Notes: generated from the letters alone by a model not told the origin. A stretch of DNA of 64,000 nt from Elusimicrobiota bacterium (GCA_016180815.1 JACPAN010000007.1:57745-121744); one strand, 5' to 3'. Positions 1 to 9,231 are shown, numbered from the stretch's first letter. A program made the numbers and translations.

Positions 1-327
1 CGGCGTGATCACTAACCCTTCGATTCTCATGATTTCGCCGATGCCGGGGAGTTCCTTCGCCAGCACACGCCGGGTCGCTTCCGGAGTCACGTCCCGGGAG
101 CCCAACCCCGTTCCGCCGGTGGTCAAAATGACGTCAAAACCTTTTTGATCGGACCAATTAATCAACGTGGCCTCGATGACTTCGGCCAGATCGGGGATAA
201 CCGCGGTTCGCGCCACATCCCAACCTCGCTTTTGAACCTCGCCGGCCAAGGCAGGACCGCTCCGGTCTTCATAAACACCGGCATAAGCGCGGTCGCTGAT
301 TGTTAGAACGCCTACTTTAAAGCGCAT
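1..327 (-). CDS. mogA: MogA/MoaB molybdopterin adenylyltransferase family, 3' end cut by window edge
   Basis: Translating the minus strand from the ATG at 327 gives a protein beginning MRFKVGVLTISDRAYAG, followed by the family signature TTGGTGLGSRDVTPEA. This is the molybdopterin-binding fold that adenylylates molybdopterin before molybdate insertion. About 109 residues are visible and the rest lies outside the window. The start overlaps the last codons of moaE by 16 bases, so the two are translationally coupled. It is the last visible gene of a tatA-moaC-moaD-moaE-mogA run. MogA and MoaB cannot be told apart from this fragment; the enzyme family is clear. Confidence 0.85.
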   Translation of the reverse strand, partial: MRFKVGVLTISDRAYAGVYEDRSGPALAGEVQKRGWDVARTAVIPDLAEVIEATLINWSDQKGFDVILTTGGTGLGSRDVTPEATRRVLAKELPGIGEIMRIEGLVITP

Positions 328-713
328 GTTTCAACCCCCTTAAAATCAACTTTCCAAATAGGAACGACGGCTTTGATCCGCTCAATGGCGTATTCGCACG
401 CGGCAAAGGCCTCCCGGCGGTGAGGGGCCGCGCTGGCGATAACGACCGCGGCCTCGCCGACGGGAATCTCGCCGACGCGGTGATGGATGGCGACACGCGC
501 TCCCCAAAGTTCGCGGCAGGACTCAACGATGCCGCGCACCGTTTTCTCCGCCATGGACGCGTAAGCCTCGTAACAGATCGAAGCGATGGGTTTGCCGCCC
601 TCGCTGTCGCGCACGCTGCCGATGAATGTGACTGTGGCGCCGCAAGTCGGAGAAACCACCTGGCCGATGGCCTCTTCAAGACTTAAGGATTCACCGGTGA
701 TCTTGATGAACAC
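312..713 (-). CDS. moaE: MoaE, molybdopterin synthase large subunit
   Basis: The 133-residue protein has the MoaE pattern: ATVTFIGSVRD near the N-terminus, HHRVGEIPVGEAAV in the middle, HRREAFAACEYAIERIK and the catalytic-lysine motif VPIWKVDF at the end. MoaE binds two MoaD subunits and transfers their thiocarboxylate sulfur to precursor Z (cPMP) to form the molybdopterin dithiolene. Its length is normal (about 130-150). It starts one base after the moaD stop and overlaps mogA by 16 bases. The product would supply cofactor to the molybdenum oxidoreductase encoded at 4648-8082. Confidence 0.93.
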   Translation of the reverse strand: MFIKITGESLSLEEAIGQVVSPTCGATVTFIGSVRDSEGGKPIASICYEAYASMAEKTVRGIVESCRELWGARVAIHHRVGEIPVGEAAVVIASAAPHRREAFAACEYAIERIKAVVPIWKVDFKGVETCALK

Positions 714-714
714 A

Positions 715-957
715 TCAGCCTCCGCTCACCGGCGCCAAAAAGGCGATCTCATCGCCATCCCTGACAACGCTTTGGGGCTCGGCGAATTCTTCGTTGACCG
801 CGATCTTGATCAAGGCTAAACGGTTGTTGATCGGCGATAACTCCGGCCGCTTAAGAAAATCGTCAAGAGCCATTGGACGGCGGCCCAGCCGCACGTCCAA
901 TTCTTTGACGCCCATCCATTGAGCGCATTGGGCAAAAAACAGAAGTTTAACGGCCAT
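715..957 (-). CDS. moaD: MoaD, molybdopterin synthase sulfur carrier
   Basis: This is an 80-residue ubiquitin-fold protein starting MAVKLLFFAQCAQ and ending FLAPVSGG. The C-terminal Gly-Gly is the site of thiocarboxylation that makes MoaD the sulfur donor in molybdopterin synthase. The open frame continues upstream, but the ATG at 957 is chosen because it begins exactly at the conserved first beta strand. That start lies 10 bases inside the end of moaC, so translation is probably coupled. Partner: MoaE, directly downstream. Confidence 0.9.
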   Translation of the reverse strand: MAVKLLFFAQCAQWMGVKELDVRLGRRPMALDDFLKRPELSPINNRLALIKIAVNEEFAEPQSVVRDGDEIAFLAPVSGG

Positions 958-1429
958 TGGACGGCCTCCGCCATAAACCTGATTTACCGCCGGTTTTCTC
1001 CAAAAGGTAAATCGGCCCGATTTCCATTGATTTATCAAGCGATTTGCACATGTCGTAAAGCGTCAGGCAGGCGACGGTTACCGCCGTCAATGCCTCCATT
1101 TCCACGCCGGTCCGGCCCTGTGTCCGGGCGATGGCCCTGGCTTCGATTTTTCCGGGGCCAGCCTTAAAAACAATATCCACACAATCCAAATTTAAGGAAT
1201 GACACAGAGGAATAATTTCCGCGGTCCGCTTGGCGGCCAGGATGCCGGCTATTTTGGCGGTCGTGAGCGCGTCGCCCTTGGCGAGTTTATTCTGGAGAAG
1301 CGCTTTAATGATTTTGGGGTTAAGGCGAATTTCTCCAACGGCGATGGCCTGACGGCGGGTTGCCTTTTTGGCGCCGACATCAACCTGGGCGGCGCGCCCA
1401 CTCGAATTAAAGTGAGTTAACGTGCTCAT
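947..1429 (-). CDS. moaC: MoaC, cyclic pyranopterin monophosphate synthase
   Basis: The protein contains the MoaC signatures AKIAGILAAKRT, IIPLCHSLNL, GVEMEALTAVTVA and LYDMCKSLDK, and ends with LLEKTGGKSG. MoaC rearranges the MoaA product to cyclic pyranopterin monophosphate, the second half of the first molybdenum cofactor step. The ATG at 1429 gives MSTLTHFN, which matches the family start, and is preceded by AAAGGAGA. A GTG six codons upstream has no ribosome binding site. The gene overlaps moaD by 11 bases. No moaA lies in this window, so the radical SAM partner must be elsewhere. Confidence 0.92.
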   Translation of the reverse strand: MSTLTHFNSSGRAAQVDVGAKKATRRQAIAVGEIRLNPKIIKALLQNKLAKGDALTTAKIAGILAAKRTAEIIPLCHSLNLDCVDIVFKAGPGKIEARAIARTQGRTGVEMEALTAVTVACLTLYDMCKSLDKSMEIGPIYLLEKTGGKSGLWRRPSNGR

Positions 1430-1517
1430 CTCTCCTTTCCAATTCACCCCGCGTTTGCCGGTTTAACCGGCGATCGCGAGGATCGGGAGGTCGGCCTTTG
1501 CGCGGCCAACCCTGTCG

Positions 1518-1580
1518 CCCTACACCCCGCCGGATGCGCTGTTTTCGGAACCTCGCGGGAGACGCCGGCGAGGTGTAGGG
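1518..1580. repeat. 16-bp inverted repeat between tatA and moaC
   Basis: Bases 1518-1533 (ccctacaccccgccgg) and 1565-1580 are inverted copies with one mismatch, separated by 31 bases. The repeat sits in the 164-base gap between tatA and moaC. It could form a long stem in the transcript that separates tatA expression from the moa genes, or be a dispersed palindromic element. There is no U-run after either arm, so it is not a classical terminator. Confidence 0.5.
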
Positions 1581-1593
1581 TCGGAGCTAAAAA

Positions 1594-1776
1594 CTACTTT
1601 TCTGCTTCGTCGTCTGTCTTCTTGATTTCGTCCGTTGTCTCTCGAAGTCCTTCCTTAAAGGTTCTAAAGGCCCGGCCTAAGCCGCGCGCTGCCTCGGGAA
1701 TCCGCTTGGGACCGAATAAAAGAAGGGCGATCCCCCCTATCAGCAGAATTTCGGTAAAACCGACATTAGGTAACAT
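1594..1776 (-). CDS. tatA: TatA/TatE twin-arginine translocase subunit
   Basis: The 60-residue protein has a short N-terminal membrane helix (about residues 6-20, FTEILLIGGIALLLFGP), the FGPKRIPE hinge, an amphipathic helix (ARGLGRAFRTFKEGL) and a charged tail. This is the standard TatA layout. TatA oligomers form the passage for folded, cofactor-loaded proteins such as the Tat-signal-bearing NxrA and Rieske proteins of this window. The ATG follows an excellent site, GGAGGTGA. A sigma-54-type promoter lies directly upstream, at 1801-1816. TatB and TatC are not in the window. Confidence 0.93.
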   Translation of the reverse strand: MLPNVGFTEILLIGGIALLLFGPKRIPEAARGLGRAFRTFKEGLRETTDEIKKTDDEAEK

Positions 1777-1800
1777 TGATTCACCTCCACCAATACTTCT

Positions 1801-1816
1801 GGCAACGCTTCAGCCA
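1801..1816 (-). promoter_or_regulatory. Sigma-54 (-24/-12) promoter for tatA and the moa genes
   Basis: Read on the minus strand, the site is TGGCTGAAGCGTTGCC. It has GG and GC separated by exactly ten bases, as sigma-54 requires. The predicted transcript start, about 12 bases downstream, leaves a short leader that still contains the GGAGGTGA ribosome binding site of tatA. Confidence 0.7.
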
Positions 1817-1827
1817 AATTAAAGGCT

Positions 1828-2928
1828 CTACCACTCTTCTTTTTTGCCTTTAGGCAACAAACTAAAGAGATAATCCACCAAGTTATGGAGCTCCTCCTCA
1901 CTTAAAACGCTTTTCCAGGCATTCATCCAAAAAGGCGGCAGGGGCGCTTTGGCGTCCTCAGGAACGGGGATGCGGCCGTCCATAATGACTTTTTTCACTT
2001 CCTCTTCCGTAAAGCCCTCGGCCACTCGATCGATGCGCGGAATTTCCCCGCCTTGCGAGTTGGGATTTTTCACGCCGCCTTTTCCATCCGGCCCGTGGCA
2101 GGTGGCGCAGCCGTATCGGGCAAAAATCGACTTTCCCTTTTCCGCCGGCGACTTGCCGTAAGGAGCCTCGGCCTTGCCCAGAATCAGCCATTGCCAAAAC
2201 CCGACTGATTTCATCCCGTCGCGTTCCTTGCCGGTTCCGTCCCAGACCGCAAACCCGACTGGGAAGACGGCGTTCTCCTTGAAAACAGCGCCCTCTTTTG
2301 ACGAAAATTTCCTCTTAAAAACAACGCTCCATCGCCCGTCAACCCATTCCCCGTTGGCCTCGATATCCTGCGCGTTTTGACGGGTCAGCGTTCCAAAGCC
2401 CACGGCGATTAAATTTTCTCCCGCTTTGTCGTGAAACTTGATGGTTGTTTCAATCGCGTCCTGCCGGTAAAAATCAGCATAAGCTTTGGGGAAACGCTCC
2501 GCCTGCTGGACGATGGCGGCCCATCTCCAAATATTGACCGGATTGTTGATATCTCCCATAAAAGGCGACGGCAGCGTCTTTGATTTCATCGGAAACTGCA
2601 AAGCGCAGGCATCACTGAAGCGATTGGTCAAATCCCAACGATCGTCCTTGGTCGCGTCTTTCCACTGAAGGCGAAAAGCGACCTCTTTCGCGGAATAAAG
2701 GCTTTGCACCGTCAGCGTTGCGACGGAACCGCCGCCATGAGGAGAAACCATGCTTTGCTTGGACAAAGGAACTTCCACCGCCTGAGCTTTCTGCCAGACG
2801 GCATCATTAGGGTCCATCGTCAACTGATCGACCTTGCCCGATCGAATCAAGACTTCCGCTCCCCGGCTGTCTTGACGGATGCCGAACGTCAAGAATACGA
2901 CGAGACCCAGAAAATTAAATCTTCTCAT
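1828..2928 (-). CDS. nxrC: NxrC-like gamma subunit: ethylbenzene-dehydrogenase haem b domain plus C-terminal cytochrome c domain
   Basis: From the ATG at 2928 (GGAGG seven bases upstream; a TTG two codons earlier is less likely), the 366-residue protein starts with a signal peptide ending near SRGAEV. Residues ~30-245 resemble the haem-b-binding gamma subunit of type II DMSO reductase family enzymes; FMGDINNPVNIWRW carries a Met in the position of the axial haem ligand. A cytochrome c domain follows with CATCH at 274-278. This two-domain layout is known from putative NxrC proteins and would pass electrons from NxrB to periplasmic cytochromes. The start lies inside the end of the chaperone gene. 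Confidence 0.8.
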   Translation of the reverse strand: MRRFNFLGLVVFLTFGIRQDSRGAEVLIRSGKVDQLTMDPNDAVWQKAQAVEVPLSKQSMVSPHGGGSVATLTVQSLYSAKEVAFRLQWKDATKDDRWDLTNRFSDACALQFPMKSKTLPSPFMGDINNPVNIWRWAAIVQQAERFPKAYADFYRQDAIETTIKFHDKAGENLIAVGFGTLTRQNAQDIEANGEWVDGRWSVVFKRKFSSKEGAVFKENAVFPVGFAVWDGTGKERDGMKSVGFWQWLILGKAEAPYGKSPAEKGKSIFARYGCATCHGPDGKGGVKNPNSQGGEIPRIDRVAEGFTEEEVKKVIMDGRIPVPEDAKAPLPPFWMNAWKSVLSEEELHNLVDYLFSLLPKGKKEEW

Positions 2929-3574
2929 GAACAACCTCCCTGGATAAATTGGCTAATTGCAGATAAAATTCGCCGGGCTGGCTTTCTCCTAAGCGCTTGA
3001 CGAATCCTTCCACGGCGGGTTTTAAAAATTCCGTGGTCAAAGAACGAATGGCGTCTCTGGTCACTTTTTCTTTTTCTTTCCATCGATGGCGCCCGGCATA
3101 AACGGCTTTAACATGAAGATAGCTGACGAGCTCAAAAAGAGCCGGCAGAGAATCGGGCCTGTTGCCGGAGGCCGCCTCTACCCCGAACGCCTTGTAAAAC
3201 CCGGCTAAATCCGCGGCCTTTTTGGCTTGATCGAACGGATTTTCGGTCAAATAAACGGTCGCATCCAGGCTCACGCTGCCGCCTGAGCCGAACAACCGGT
3301 GAAAATCTCCGGCCAGGATTTCCCGGGAAGTTCCCGCGAACGAATCCCGAAGTTTTTCAAGCTGCGCCCGGCGTTTTTTGCCCGCGGCCGCGCAACAGTC
3401 CGCGGCTTTCTTGAACAGGTTCTCGAATCGCTTGCCCCAGGCTTCATCAGGATAAAGGAACCCCACGGAAATCAACCGCCACGACAGCACGCTCAGGCGC
3501 TCCGCTGCTGATTCCGGCAAAACCGGAGACAAAGACTCAGGTGACGCTGTGTCTGTAGACATCATGTTTTTCAT
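2915..3574 (-). CDS. NarJ/TorD-family molybdoenzyme assembly chaperone
   Basis: This predicted all-helical protein of about 219 residues contains the family patterns LSWRLISVGFLYPDEAW, DFHRLFGSGG and NPFDQAKKAADLAGFYKAFG. Proteins of this type bind the apo catalytic subunit and hold it in the cytoplasm until the molybdenum cofactor is inserted and the Tat signal is released. The gene sits between nxrB and nxrC and overlaps both, as expected for a dedicated NxrA chaperone. The start is uncertain: ATGs at 3574, 3565 and 3562 are all possible and none has a good ribosome binding site. Confidence 0.8.
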   Translation of the reverse strand: MKNMMSTDTASPESLSPVLPESAAERLSVLSWRLISVGFLYPDEAWGKRFENLFKKAADCCAAAGKKRRAQLEKLRDSFAGTSREILAGDFHRLFGSGGSVSLDATVYLTENPFDQAKKAADLAGFYKAFGVEAASGNRPDSLPALFELVSYLHVKAVYAGRHRWKEKEKVTRDAIRSLTTEFLKPAVEGFVKRLGESQPGEFYLQLANLSREVVHEKI

Positions 3575-4655
3575 CTTTGTAAACCCGAAACACAATCGGC
3601 TCCTTGACGGGCACGCGCACGACTTCCTGGCCGTTTAAGATGGCCGCCGCTTGGCCGTCTTTAACCCAGAAACGGTCCACCAGGTGCTCGGTAGATCCGA
3701 ACAGGCTTAACAACCCGACCAGTTTTTCCTCGCGCTTTTTATAAGTCGCGATGGCCTGATCAACGCCCGGGCCGAACATCTGCTTTAAGTACGCGGTGTC
3801 GACATGAATGGGAGGGATGTAATAGACATTCGGCGACGTGCCCATCTGCGGATAAAGCGGCAAGGCGACTTTAGCCACGTGCACCAAATAATCAATAGGG
3901 TTGTTGGCATCCGCTTTTTCCGGCGGGTTGATGAAGCCGGCCATGCGTATTTTTCCGATGCAGGTTTGAACGCAGCGCGGCGCGATTCCTTTCTCGATCA
4001 AAGGGTAGCAGGAGATACATTTTTCGGAACGGCCGGTGTTGGGATTAAACATCGGTTTCTTGTAAGGACAGGCCCCGACGCATTTTTGGTAGCCGCGGCA
4101 CCGGGCTTGATCGATGAGCACGATGCCGTCTTCTTTTCTCTTGTAGATGGCTTGCCGCGGGCAAGCCGCCAAGCAGGCCGGGTACGTGCAATGGTTGCAA
4201 ATTCGCTGAAGATAAAACATCCAAGATTTGTGCGTGCCCTCGAAGGTGGCTTTCTCGCCGATGGGCCGGTTGACTTCGTCTTCGCCGAGGTTGGGATGAG
4301 CCCAATCTTCGGGTTCGGGGATATAGCCCGCGATATCCTCTTTATCGTCGCCGCTTTCAAAGATCGTGGAGCCCGCGTAGGTTTTTCCTTCCCATTTTTG
4401 GGGGCCCAGTTTGTCGAGAATCTTAACGTCGTAGGCCAACGGATAAAACCCGAACGGCTTGGTTTCCACGTTGTTCCAGAACATGTATTCCTGCCCCTTG
4501 CCCGATGTCCACGTCGTTTTACAGGCGATGGTGCAGGTCTGACAAGCAATGCATTTATTGGTGTCAAAGACCCAGCCGATTTGCCTCTTGGGAGGAGAGG
4601 CTTCGTACTTATAGTATTGATCTCGATTAATCTGCCAATTATGAACTTTAGCCAT
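3537..4655 (-). CDS. nxrB: NxrB/NarH-like iron-sulfur beta subunit
   Basis: The 372-residue ferredoxin-like subunit has four cysteine groups: [15 protein letters not shown] near residue 35, [30 protein letters not shown], and [11 protein letters not shown] with [10 protein letters not shown]. The third group has Tyr where the second cysteine of a [4Fe-4S] motif would be. By analogy with NarH, where a Trp replaces it, this predicts one [3Fe-4S] and three [4Fe-4S] clusters. It has no export signal of its own and would travel through Tat with NxrA. The ATG overlaps the end of nxrA by eight bases (ATGGCTAA). It relays electrons from the molybdenum subunit to the haem subunit. Confidence 0.9.
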   Translation of the reverse strand: MAKVHNWQINRDQYYKYEASPPKRQIGWVFDTNKCIACQTCTIACKTTWTSGKGQEYMFWNNVETKPFGFYPLAYDVKILDKLGPQKWEGKTYAGSTIFESGDDKEDIAGYIPEPEDWAHPNLGEDEVNRPIGEKATFEGTHKSWMFYLQRICNHCTYPACLAACPRQAIYKRKEDGIVLIDQARCRGYQKCVGACPYKKPMFNPNTGRSEKCISCYPLIEKGIAPRCVQTCIGKIRMAGFINPPEKADANNPIDYLVHVAKVALPLYPQMGTSPNVYYIPPIHVDTAYLKQMFGPGVDQAIATYKKREEKLVGLLSLFGSTEHLVDRFWVKDGQAAAILNGQEVVRVPVKEPIVFRVYKDEKHDVYRHSVT

Positions 4656-7600
4656 AGTATCCTCCCGCCAAATAAGTTTTCATGGCTTGGGACTCGTATC
4701 CGGGCCGCAGGCCCAATTGAGCCGGCCTCCACAAGGAATGCTCGACCCCGCCGGGCTCCGCCTTGGTGAATTTCACGAAGGACTCCTTGGGCGCGCCGAC
4801 CGTGCAATGGATATCAGCCGCAAACCCTTTGCCGATGGTCTGGCCGAAATAGTCTTTGCGCGCCAGGGTATCCGTCTGACAAGTCGGACGCAGCCACGCG
4901 CGAGTCGACGATTGATGCGAGCCGTAACGAAACATGGCCTGATATCCGGTCCTGGGATTCCTGGCCAGCTTATCCGCATTATTCTCATGACCCTGGACGG
5001 ATCCATACGTCGCCACGAACATGTGAAACCAGGAACGCGCGATCCCCTTGGGGATGCCCAGATAGTGGCGGACGCGCATCATGGCGCGATGAACCTTGTA
5101 ATCCTCGGGTTTCTTTTGCCAGCCACGGAACGGACGGTCCGAGGGATCGGCGTCCACATAAACATAATCGCCGTCCTCCAACCCCAACGATCTGGCGTCA
5201 TCGGGGTTTAAATCCACATAGCCTTCCGTCACCCAGGGTTTCCTCTTGTCCCGCCGGTGAAAATCGCCGAACGGCCCAAACCAAACGGAAATCAAATCCA
5301 CGTCAACCGGCGTCGTATGAGCGCCGTGGCGGAATTTGGGGGTGATATAAACATGCTGATACCCGTCTTTTCTCAAGGGATGCCGGGTGTGGGGAACGTC
5401 CGCGGGCGCGTAGATGACGTTTCTGATCTGACGCACCTCCGTCGACAAGTCGGCGACGGACAGGCCGTAAGCCTCCGGACCCTTAGGGCGTATCAAATGT
5501 TTGGCGCCGCAAACAATGACATTGGGCTCGTACGGAGTGCCGTCCACGGGCTCTCGATGCACCGGAATATTTTCGCCGTGCTCCAAAAATTCCGGCTCAT
5601 CGCGATAAAATTCCAGCCGCCCGGATTTGGTGTAGTGGGGCTTCGCCTCGTTCGACTGTTCCCAGCCCATAATTTTTGGGTAAGTCCTCGTCATCAGGAG
5701 CACCGGGACGCCCTCCTTCGCCTTGGCGTGAAGTTCGTCGATGTTGTAACCCTTGGTCGCATTCGAATGATCAAGGATTCTCTGCAGATAAACTTCCACC
5801 CGGTTCTCATGCACGAATTTCCAGTAGTCGATGAAGCGGTTGTCCTTCGTGAGCCCGGCCAACGCCTTGCCTACTCCGGCCATGACCTCGATATCGCCTC
5901 TGGTGTCATGCAAGCGCTTCATCGGGGTTTTAGGGAACAACTGAAGGAATGGGTTCGTCACCGCGGCCGTCATGTCCGGGTATTTGAACTCGGCCCAGGA
6001 ATCCACCGCAAAAACCACGTCCGCGTATTCGCAGGAAGCGGTCCACCACCAGTCGCTGACCACGATCGCCTCAATCTTCGGCAAGGTGTTCATGACCACG
6101 TCGTGATGCCATTTCAGGTTCCCCAAAATCGAGTTGCCGTTGGAAAACCACATGAACTTGGTCGGCGTGGGCATGTGGCTTTTACCGGTGAAATTCTTGT
6201 TGCCGACCCGCAACGGCCGGTCGCCGTAGTTGAAGTAATGAGCCGACTCGTATTTGTTGTAAACCTTGTAATGAGGTTTTTTGGCCGGATCGAGCTCGAT
6301 ATCGAACGGGTCCTCCGAAAGATACAACGGCAGGCCGTTGAAATACGCTCCCCGGTAATTGCCCGCGTAAGAACCGATGTTGCCGCCGTGGTACCCGATA
6401 TTGCGGGTCAACGCGCACACCAGCATCGTGGTGCGATCCTTAAGGTCATTGTTGAAGAAATGGTTGGGTCCCATGCCGATCGGAATCAAAGTTTTCATCT
6501 TATTCTTGGCGATTTCCCGGCCCAGCCAAACGACCGCGTCTTTATCCACGTGGCAGAGATCGCTCACCGTATCGGGAGTAAAGTGAGAAACATGCTCTTT
6601 AATGAGGTCGAAATTCGGCCGCACGTCGACTTTGGAGCCGTCCGCCAGCGTGACCGTGAACTTACCCTCCAAGGCCCAATTCTTGGCTTGCCCGGCGTCG
6701 TCGCGGGTGACGATTTCGGGTTTTCCGGAGGCCGTATTCCAAGCGACAAAATCGCCCCACTCATTTCTTAATTTTTCGGTGACCACCTGGCGGTCCTGAT
6801 GTTCGGGAGCGGGCGGCTTCTCCCCCTCTTTAAGAAGCTGGGTGTTTTGCAAAACCGCGGGCTTGTAGTCCTTGATCAAGTCCTGCGGTTTCAAGAGCTT
6901 GAGCGTATCTAAACGCACCAACAGAGGAAGGTCCGTGTGCCCGCGCACAAATTCATCATCGTAAAGCTTCTCGCTGATGATGACGTTGGCCAGGCCCAGG
7001 GCGAACGCGGGATCCGAGCCGGGCCGCACGACGATCACCTTGTCCGCCTTGTTTGAGGTCGATTGATACTCGCAAGCCACGGTGACGACTTTAGTCCCCT
7101 TAAGCCTGGCTTCGGTCAGCCAGTGCCCGTCGGGCATTTTTGTTGAAATCCAGTTCATGCCCCAGCAGACGATCAAATTCGCGTTTTCCGCGGTGGCCAG
7201 GTCAAAATCAATGGTCTGATGTCCACAAACCATGGTATGTCCGGGCGGAAGGTCGGTATGCCAGGAGTAACTATCCCAAGCGCGGCCGCCGACCGCCTGA
7301 TCGGGGCCGACGCCGCGAATCTTGGCGTCAAGCAGCGCTAAAGAATTGGCGAATCTATTCATCCCAAAAATGCGCGTGGCGCCCAGCAGAGGCATGCCGC
7401 CCCTAAGCTTGATCGCTTGAGTGCCCACGCCGTTCATGGCTGAGATCATGTCCGGGTCGTACTCTTGAGCCTTGAGGTGTTCTTTGCCTTGATCGCCGTT
7501 ATACGTCCTGGCGATATTGTCCAAGGCCCGGGCGACGATGGAAAAGGCTTCGTCCCAGTTGACTTTGACGAAGGGCTCCTTGCCGCGCTGCAAATATTTT

Positions 7601-8082
7601 TCAGGCACCCGGCCGTTGGATTCCCTGGGAAATCCGGCATCCACCCATTCCTTGAACCCCTTCCTGATGGACGGGTATTTCGCCCGGCGCGGGCCGTAGA
7701 CTTTCCTGATCATGGCGAGCCCCTTCTGGCAGCAGCGGGGATCCCATCGCGCCGACGCCTGATTTCCATAAATGTCGGTGGCCTTGCCGTACCCGTACGT
7801 CGGTCCCAAATACATGCAGACCCCGTTTTTGACATAAGCTTTAAGCAGGCAATTGTGCGTATCATTGGGCGCGCACATAAAGGTAAAAGTGGAATCGGCA
7901 TTGACCAAATCCCGGTAAACTTTTTCCCAATCGCGAGACGGGTAGTAATCAAGCGGATTATCCGTCTTGACGATGGGCTCAAGCAAAGCGAACAGCGGTT
8001 CGCTGGCCATCAAAACAGCGGCGCTTGCGCCGGAGTACTTGAGAAATTCCCGCCTGTTGAAATTCTTTTTAAACATTTCCAT
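4648..8082 (-). CDS. nxrA: NxrA-like nitrite oxidoreductase/nitrate reductase molybdenum catalytic subunit (periplasmic)
   Basis: The 1144-residue molybdopterin oxidoreductase carries a Tat signal (NRREFLK, residues 9-15), so it acts in the periplasm. The FS0 cluster region has Cys70, His76, Cys78 and Cys117/118. The molybdenum-ligand aspartate is Asp277 in [17 protein letters not shown], equivalent to the Asp of NarG. Length and sequence style ([25 protein letters not shown]) match the Nitrospira/anammox NXR branch of the type II DMSO reductase family, not membrane NarG. The sequence cannot show whether it oxidises nitrite or reduces nitrate. The ATG at 8082 is preferred over a TTG one codon earlier. 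It heads nxrA-nxrB-chaperone-nxrC. Confidence 0.88.
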   Translation of the reverse strand: MEMFKKNFNRREFLKYSGASAAVLMASEPLFALLEPIVKTDNPLDYYPSRDWEKVYRDLVNADSTFTFMCAPNDTHNCLLKAYVKNGVCMYLGPTYGYGKATDIYGNQASARWDPRCCQKGLAMIRKVYGPRRAKYPSIRKGFKEWVDAGFPRESNGRVPEKYLQRGKEPFVKVNWDEAFSIVARALDNIARTYNGDQGKEHLKAQEYDPDMISAMNGVGTQAIKLRGGMPLLGATRIFGMNRFANSLALLDAKIRGVGPDQAVGGRAWDSYSWHTDLPPGHTMVCGHQTIDFDLATAENANLIVCWGMNWISTKMPDGHWLTEARLKGTKVVTVACEYQSTSNKADKVIVVRPGSDPAFALGLANVIISEKLYDDEFVRGHTDLPLLVRLDTLKLLKPQDLIKDYKPAVLQNTQLLKEGEKPPAPEHQDRQVVTEKLRNEWGDFVAWNTASGKPEIVTRDDAGQAKNWALEGKFTVTLADGSKVDVRPNFDLIKEHVSHFTPDTVSDLCHVDKDAVVWLGREIAKNKMKTLIPIGMGPNHFFNNDLKDRTTMLVCALTRNIGYHGGNIGSYAGNYRGAYFNGLPLYLSEDPFDIELDPAKKPHYKVYNKYESAHYFNYGDRPLRVGNKNFTGKSHMPTPTKFMWFSNGNSILGNLKWHHDVVMNTLPKIEAIVVSDWWWTASCEYADVVFAVDSWAEFKYPDMTAAVTNPFLQLFPKTPMKRLHDTRGDIEVMAGVGKALAGLTKDNRFIDYWKFVHENRVEVYLQRILDHSNATKGYNIDELHAKAKEGVPVLLMTRTYPKIMGWEQSNEAKPHYTKSGRLEFYRDEPEFLEHGENIPVHREPVDGTPYEPNVIVCGAKHLIRPKGPEAYGLSVADLSTEVRQIRNVIYAPADVPHTRHPLRKDGYQHVYITPKFRHGAHTTPVDVDLISVWFGPFGDFHRRDKRKPWVTEGYVDLNPDDARSLGLEDGDYVYVDADPSDRPFRGWQKKPEDYKVHRAMMRVRHYLGIPKGIARSWFHMFVATYGSVQGHENNADKLARNPRTGYQAMFRYGSHQSSTRAWLRPTCQTDTLARKDYFGQTIGKGFAADIHCTVGAPKESFVKFTKAEPGGVEHSLWRPAQLGLRPGYESQAMKTYLAGGYYG

Positions 8083-8105
8083 CAAACGTTCCCCCTTCTT
8101 CTTTT

Positions 8106-8528
8106 TTAATTGCCTAGATCCGCGAGCGTAAGACGACCCAACATTGTTTTGAGCTTTTTGTCCGCCTGCACGACGTGTTTATGAGCAACGCATCGGCCAA
8201 CTTTTCCGTTGGAACAAAAACCCAGAAGGCATTGATGCCCGGGCGCCACCGGCTCTTCAACGGCGCGCACGATATCAAGGAGCCGCACGCGCTCCGGTTT
8301 CTTCGCCAAGGAATAACCCCCGCCCGGGCCCCGGCGCGAATGGAGCAGGCCGCGATGAGCCAATCTTTGAAATATCTTGGCCAAATAGTTAGACGGTAAA
8401 TGGCGAAAACCGGCTATTTTATCGACCAAGATAAAATTCCCGGCCGGGAGCCGGGCAATAGCGCCCATCCCCTGGATGGCGTAGCGCACTGTGGGCGATA
8501 ATTTAATAAGACGGATTTCCGAAGTCAT
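8106..8528 (-). CDS. Rrf2-family transcriptional regulator with three C-terminal cysteines (IscR/NsrR-like)
   Basis: The 140-residue winged-helix protein has the Rrf2 pattern [19 protein letters not shown], then [28 protein letters not shown]. Three cysteines in [16 protein letters not shown] could bind an Fe-S cluster, which in IscR and NsrR senses cluster status or nitric oxide. It is the first gene of the nxr operon, 23 bases before nxrA, so it probably senses a by-product or the redox state of that operon. The ATG at 8528 follows AGGA. A GTG at 8561 is rejected because it lies inside the predicted sigma-54 promoter. Confidence 0.85.
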   Translation of the reverse strand: MTSEIRLIKLSPTVRYAIQGMGAIARLPAGNFILVDKIAGFRHLPSNYLAKIFQRLAHRGLLHSRRGPGGGYSLAKKPERVRLLDIVRAVEEPVAPGHQCLLGFCSNGKVGRCVAHKHVVQADKKLKTMLGRLTLADLGN

Positions 8529-8553
8529 ATATCCTAATTCTGTTTGAAGTTCG

Positions 8554-8569
8554 TGCAACACTACTGCCT
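8554..8569 (-). promoter_or_regulatory. Sigma-54 promoter of the rrf2-nxrABC operon
   Basis: On the minus strand the site reads AGGCAGTAGTGTTGCA, with GG-N10-GC spacing and a full TTGCA -12 element. It lies 26 bases upstream of the rrf2 ATG. A GGAC-N6-GTCC palindrome sits further upstream at 8619-8634. Confidence 0.75.
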
Positions 8570-8618
8570 TATTCCAGGCTGCAGGGCATTAATGCTTTAG
8601 GACAAACAAGGGACAAGG

Positions 8619-8634
8619 GGGACAGGACGGTCCC
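8619..8634. promoter_or_regulatory. GGGAC-N6-GTCCC palindrome upstream of the nxr promoter
   Basis: The sequence GGGACAGGACGGTCCC has perfect five-base arms around six bases. Its centre lies 59 bases upstream of the -24 element. Similar palindromes stand before the hemA and 39008-39595 cytochrome promoters, so it is a candidate activator site. Confidence 0.45.
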
Positions 8635-8650
8635 AGGCCGGATTATGAAA

Positions 8651-8690
8651 GATCGCCGGAACTTTTTTGAAAGACTCTCAGGCGGCGATC
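8651..8690 (-). terminator. Possible terminator after the hemerythrin gene
   Basis: Arms gatcgccg (8651-8658) and cggcgatc (8683-8690) are perfect inverted copies around a 24-base loop. They lie 28 bases after the hemerythrin stop codon in its direction of reading. Only a short TTT follows on the minus strand, so termination is a guess. Confidence 0.3.
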
Positions 8691-8717
8691 CCGAGAAAGA
8701 CTTGCGTTATTCTTCGG

Positions 8718-9218
8718 TCAACACCCGCAGGGTTTCCCAACGGTTTTGATCGGACCGGCGCAAGCGTCGGGCCGGCGCTCATGAGCGCAGCTTGCGGCGA
8801 GATGTTCCAGCTCCTTGCCGGTCAAAATCCGTTCCGCCAATGGGAAAAGAACTTCAATTTCTTTTCCGATGTGAGACCGCAGCACCTCAATAAAATGCGC
8901 AACGCTTTTTTGCAGAACGGTCCTGGGCGAATCGGGGCTCCAGAGGGCGATTTCTTGAACCGTTTTGCGAATCTCCTCATGCTCCTGGTCCATGACCGCA
9001 AGCGGGCCTTGGTCGCGCCCAAGATGAGGTTCGAGCGCCTTGTAAATGCCCCCTTCTTCGACATGGGCATGTCGATCCACGGCCACCCGCAACAGCTCAA
9101 CCATGCCTTGAACAGCCTCGGGTTTATATCTGGCTGGTTGCTTGTTGGCCAGTTCGATCCGGTCCAACTGCGTCAAAAAAACATCGTGCTCCGAATTCAA
9201 ACATTCAGTGGCTTTCAT
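8718..9218 (-). CDS. Hemerythrin HHE-domain protein
   Basis: The 166-residue protein has the His/Glu pattern of a four-helix diiron hemerythrin: SEHDVFLTQLD, DRHAHVEEGGIYKAL, DQEHEEIRKTV and RSHIGKEIEVLFPLAERIL. It ends with a short cysteine-rich tail (KPCGC). Hemerythrin-like proteins bind O2 or NO, or help repair Fe-S clusters; which applies here cannot be read from sequence. The ATG at 9218 is preceded by AAGGAGG, which overrules the longer open frame. It follows a receiver-like gene and a barrel gene in one probable operon with a sigma-54 promoter. Confidence 0.85.
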   Translation of the reverse strand: MKATECLNSEHDVFLTQLDRIELANKQPARYKPEAVQGMVELLRVAVDRHAHVEEGGIYKALEPHLGRDQGPLAVMDQEHEEIRKTVQEIALWSPDSPRTVLQKSVAHFIEVLRSHIGKEIEVLFPLAERILTGKELEHLAASCAHERRPDACAGPIKTVGKPCGC

Positions 9219-9231
9219 AAATACCTCCTTC

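Noticed and set aside
3804..4769. A 321-codon open frame on the plus strand opposite nxrB
   Set aside because: It mirrors the iron-sulfur subunit, and no domain or ribosome binding site supports it.
5257..6771. A 504-codon open frame on the plus strand opposite nxrA
   Set aside because: It is antisense to a fully conserved, highly supported gene and has no recognisable domain; long antisense frames are expected in GC-rich genes.
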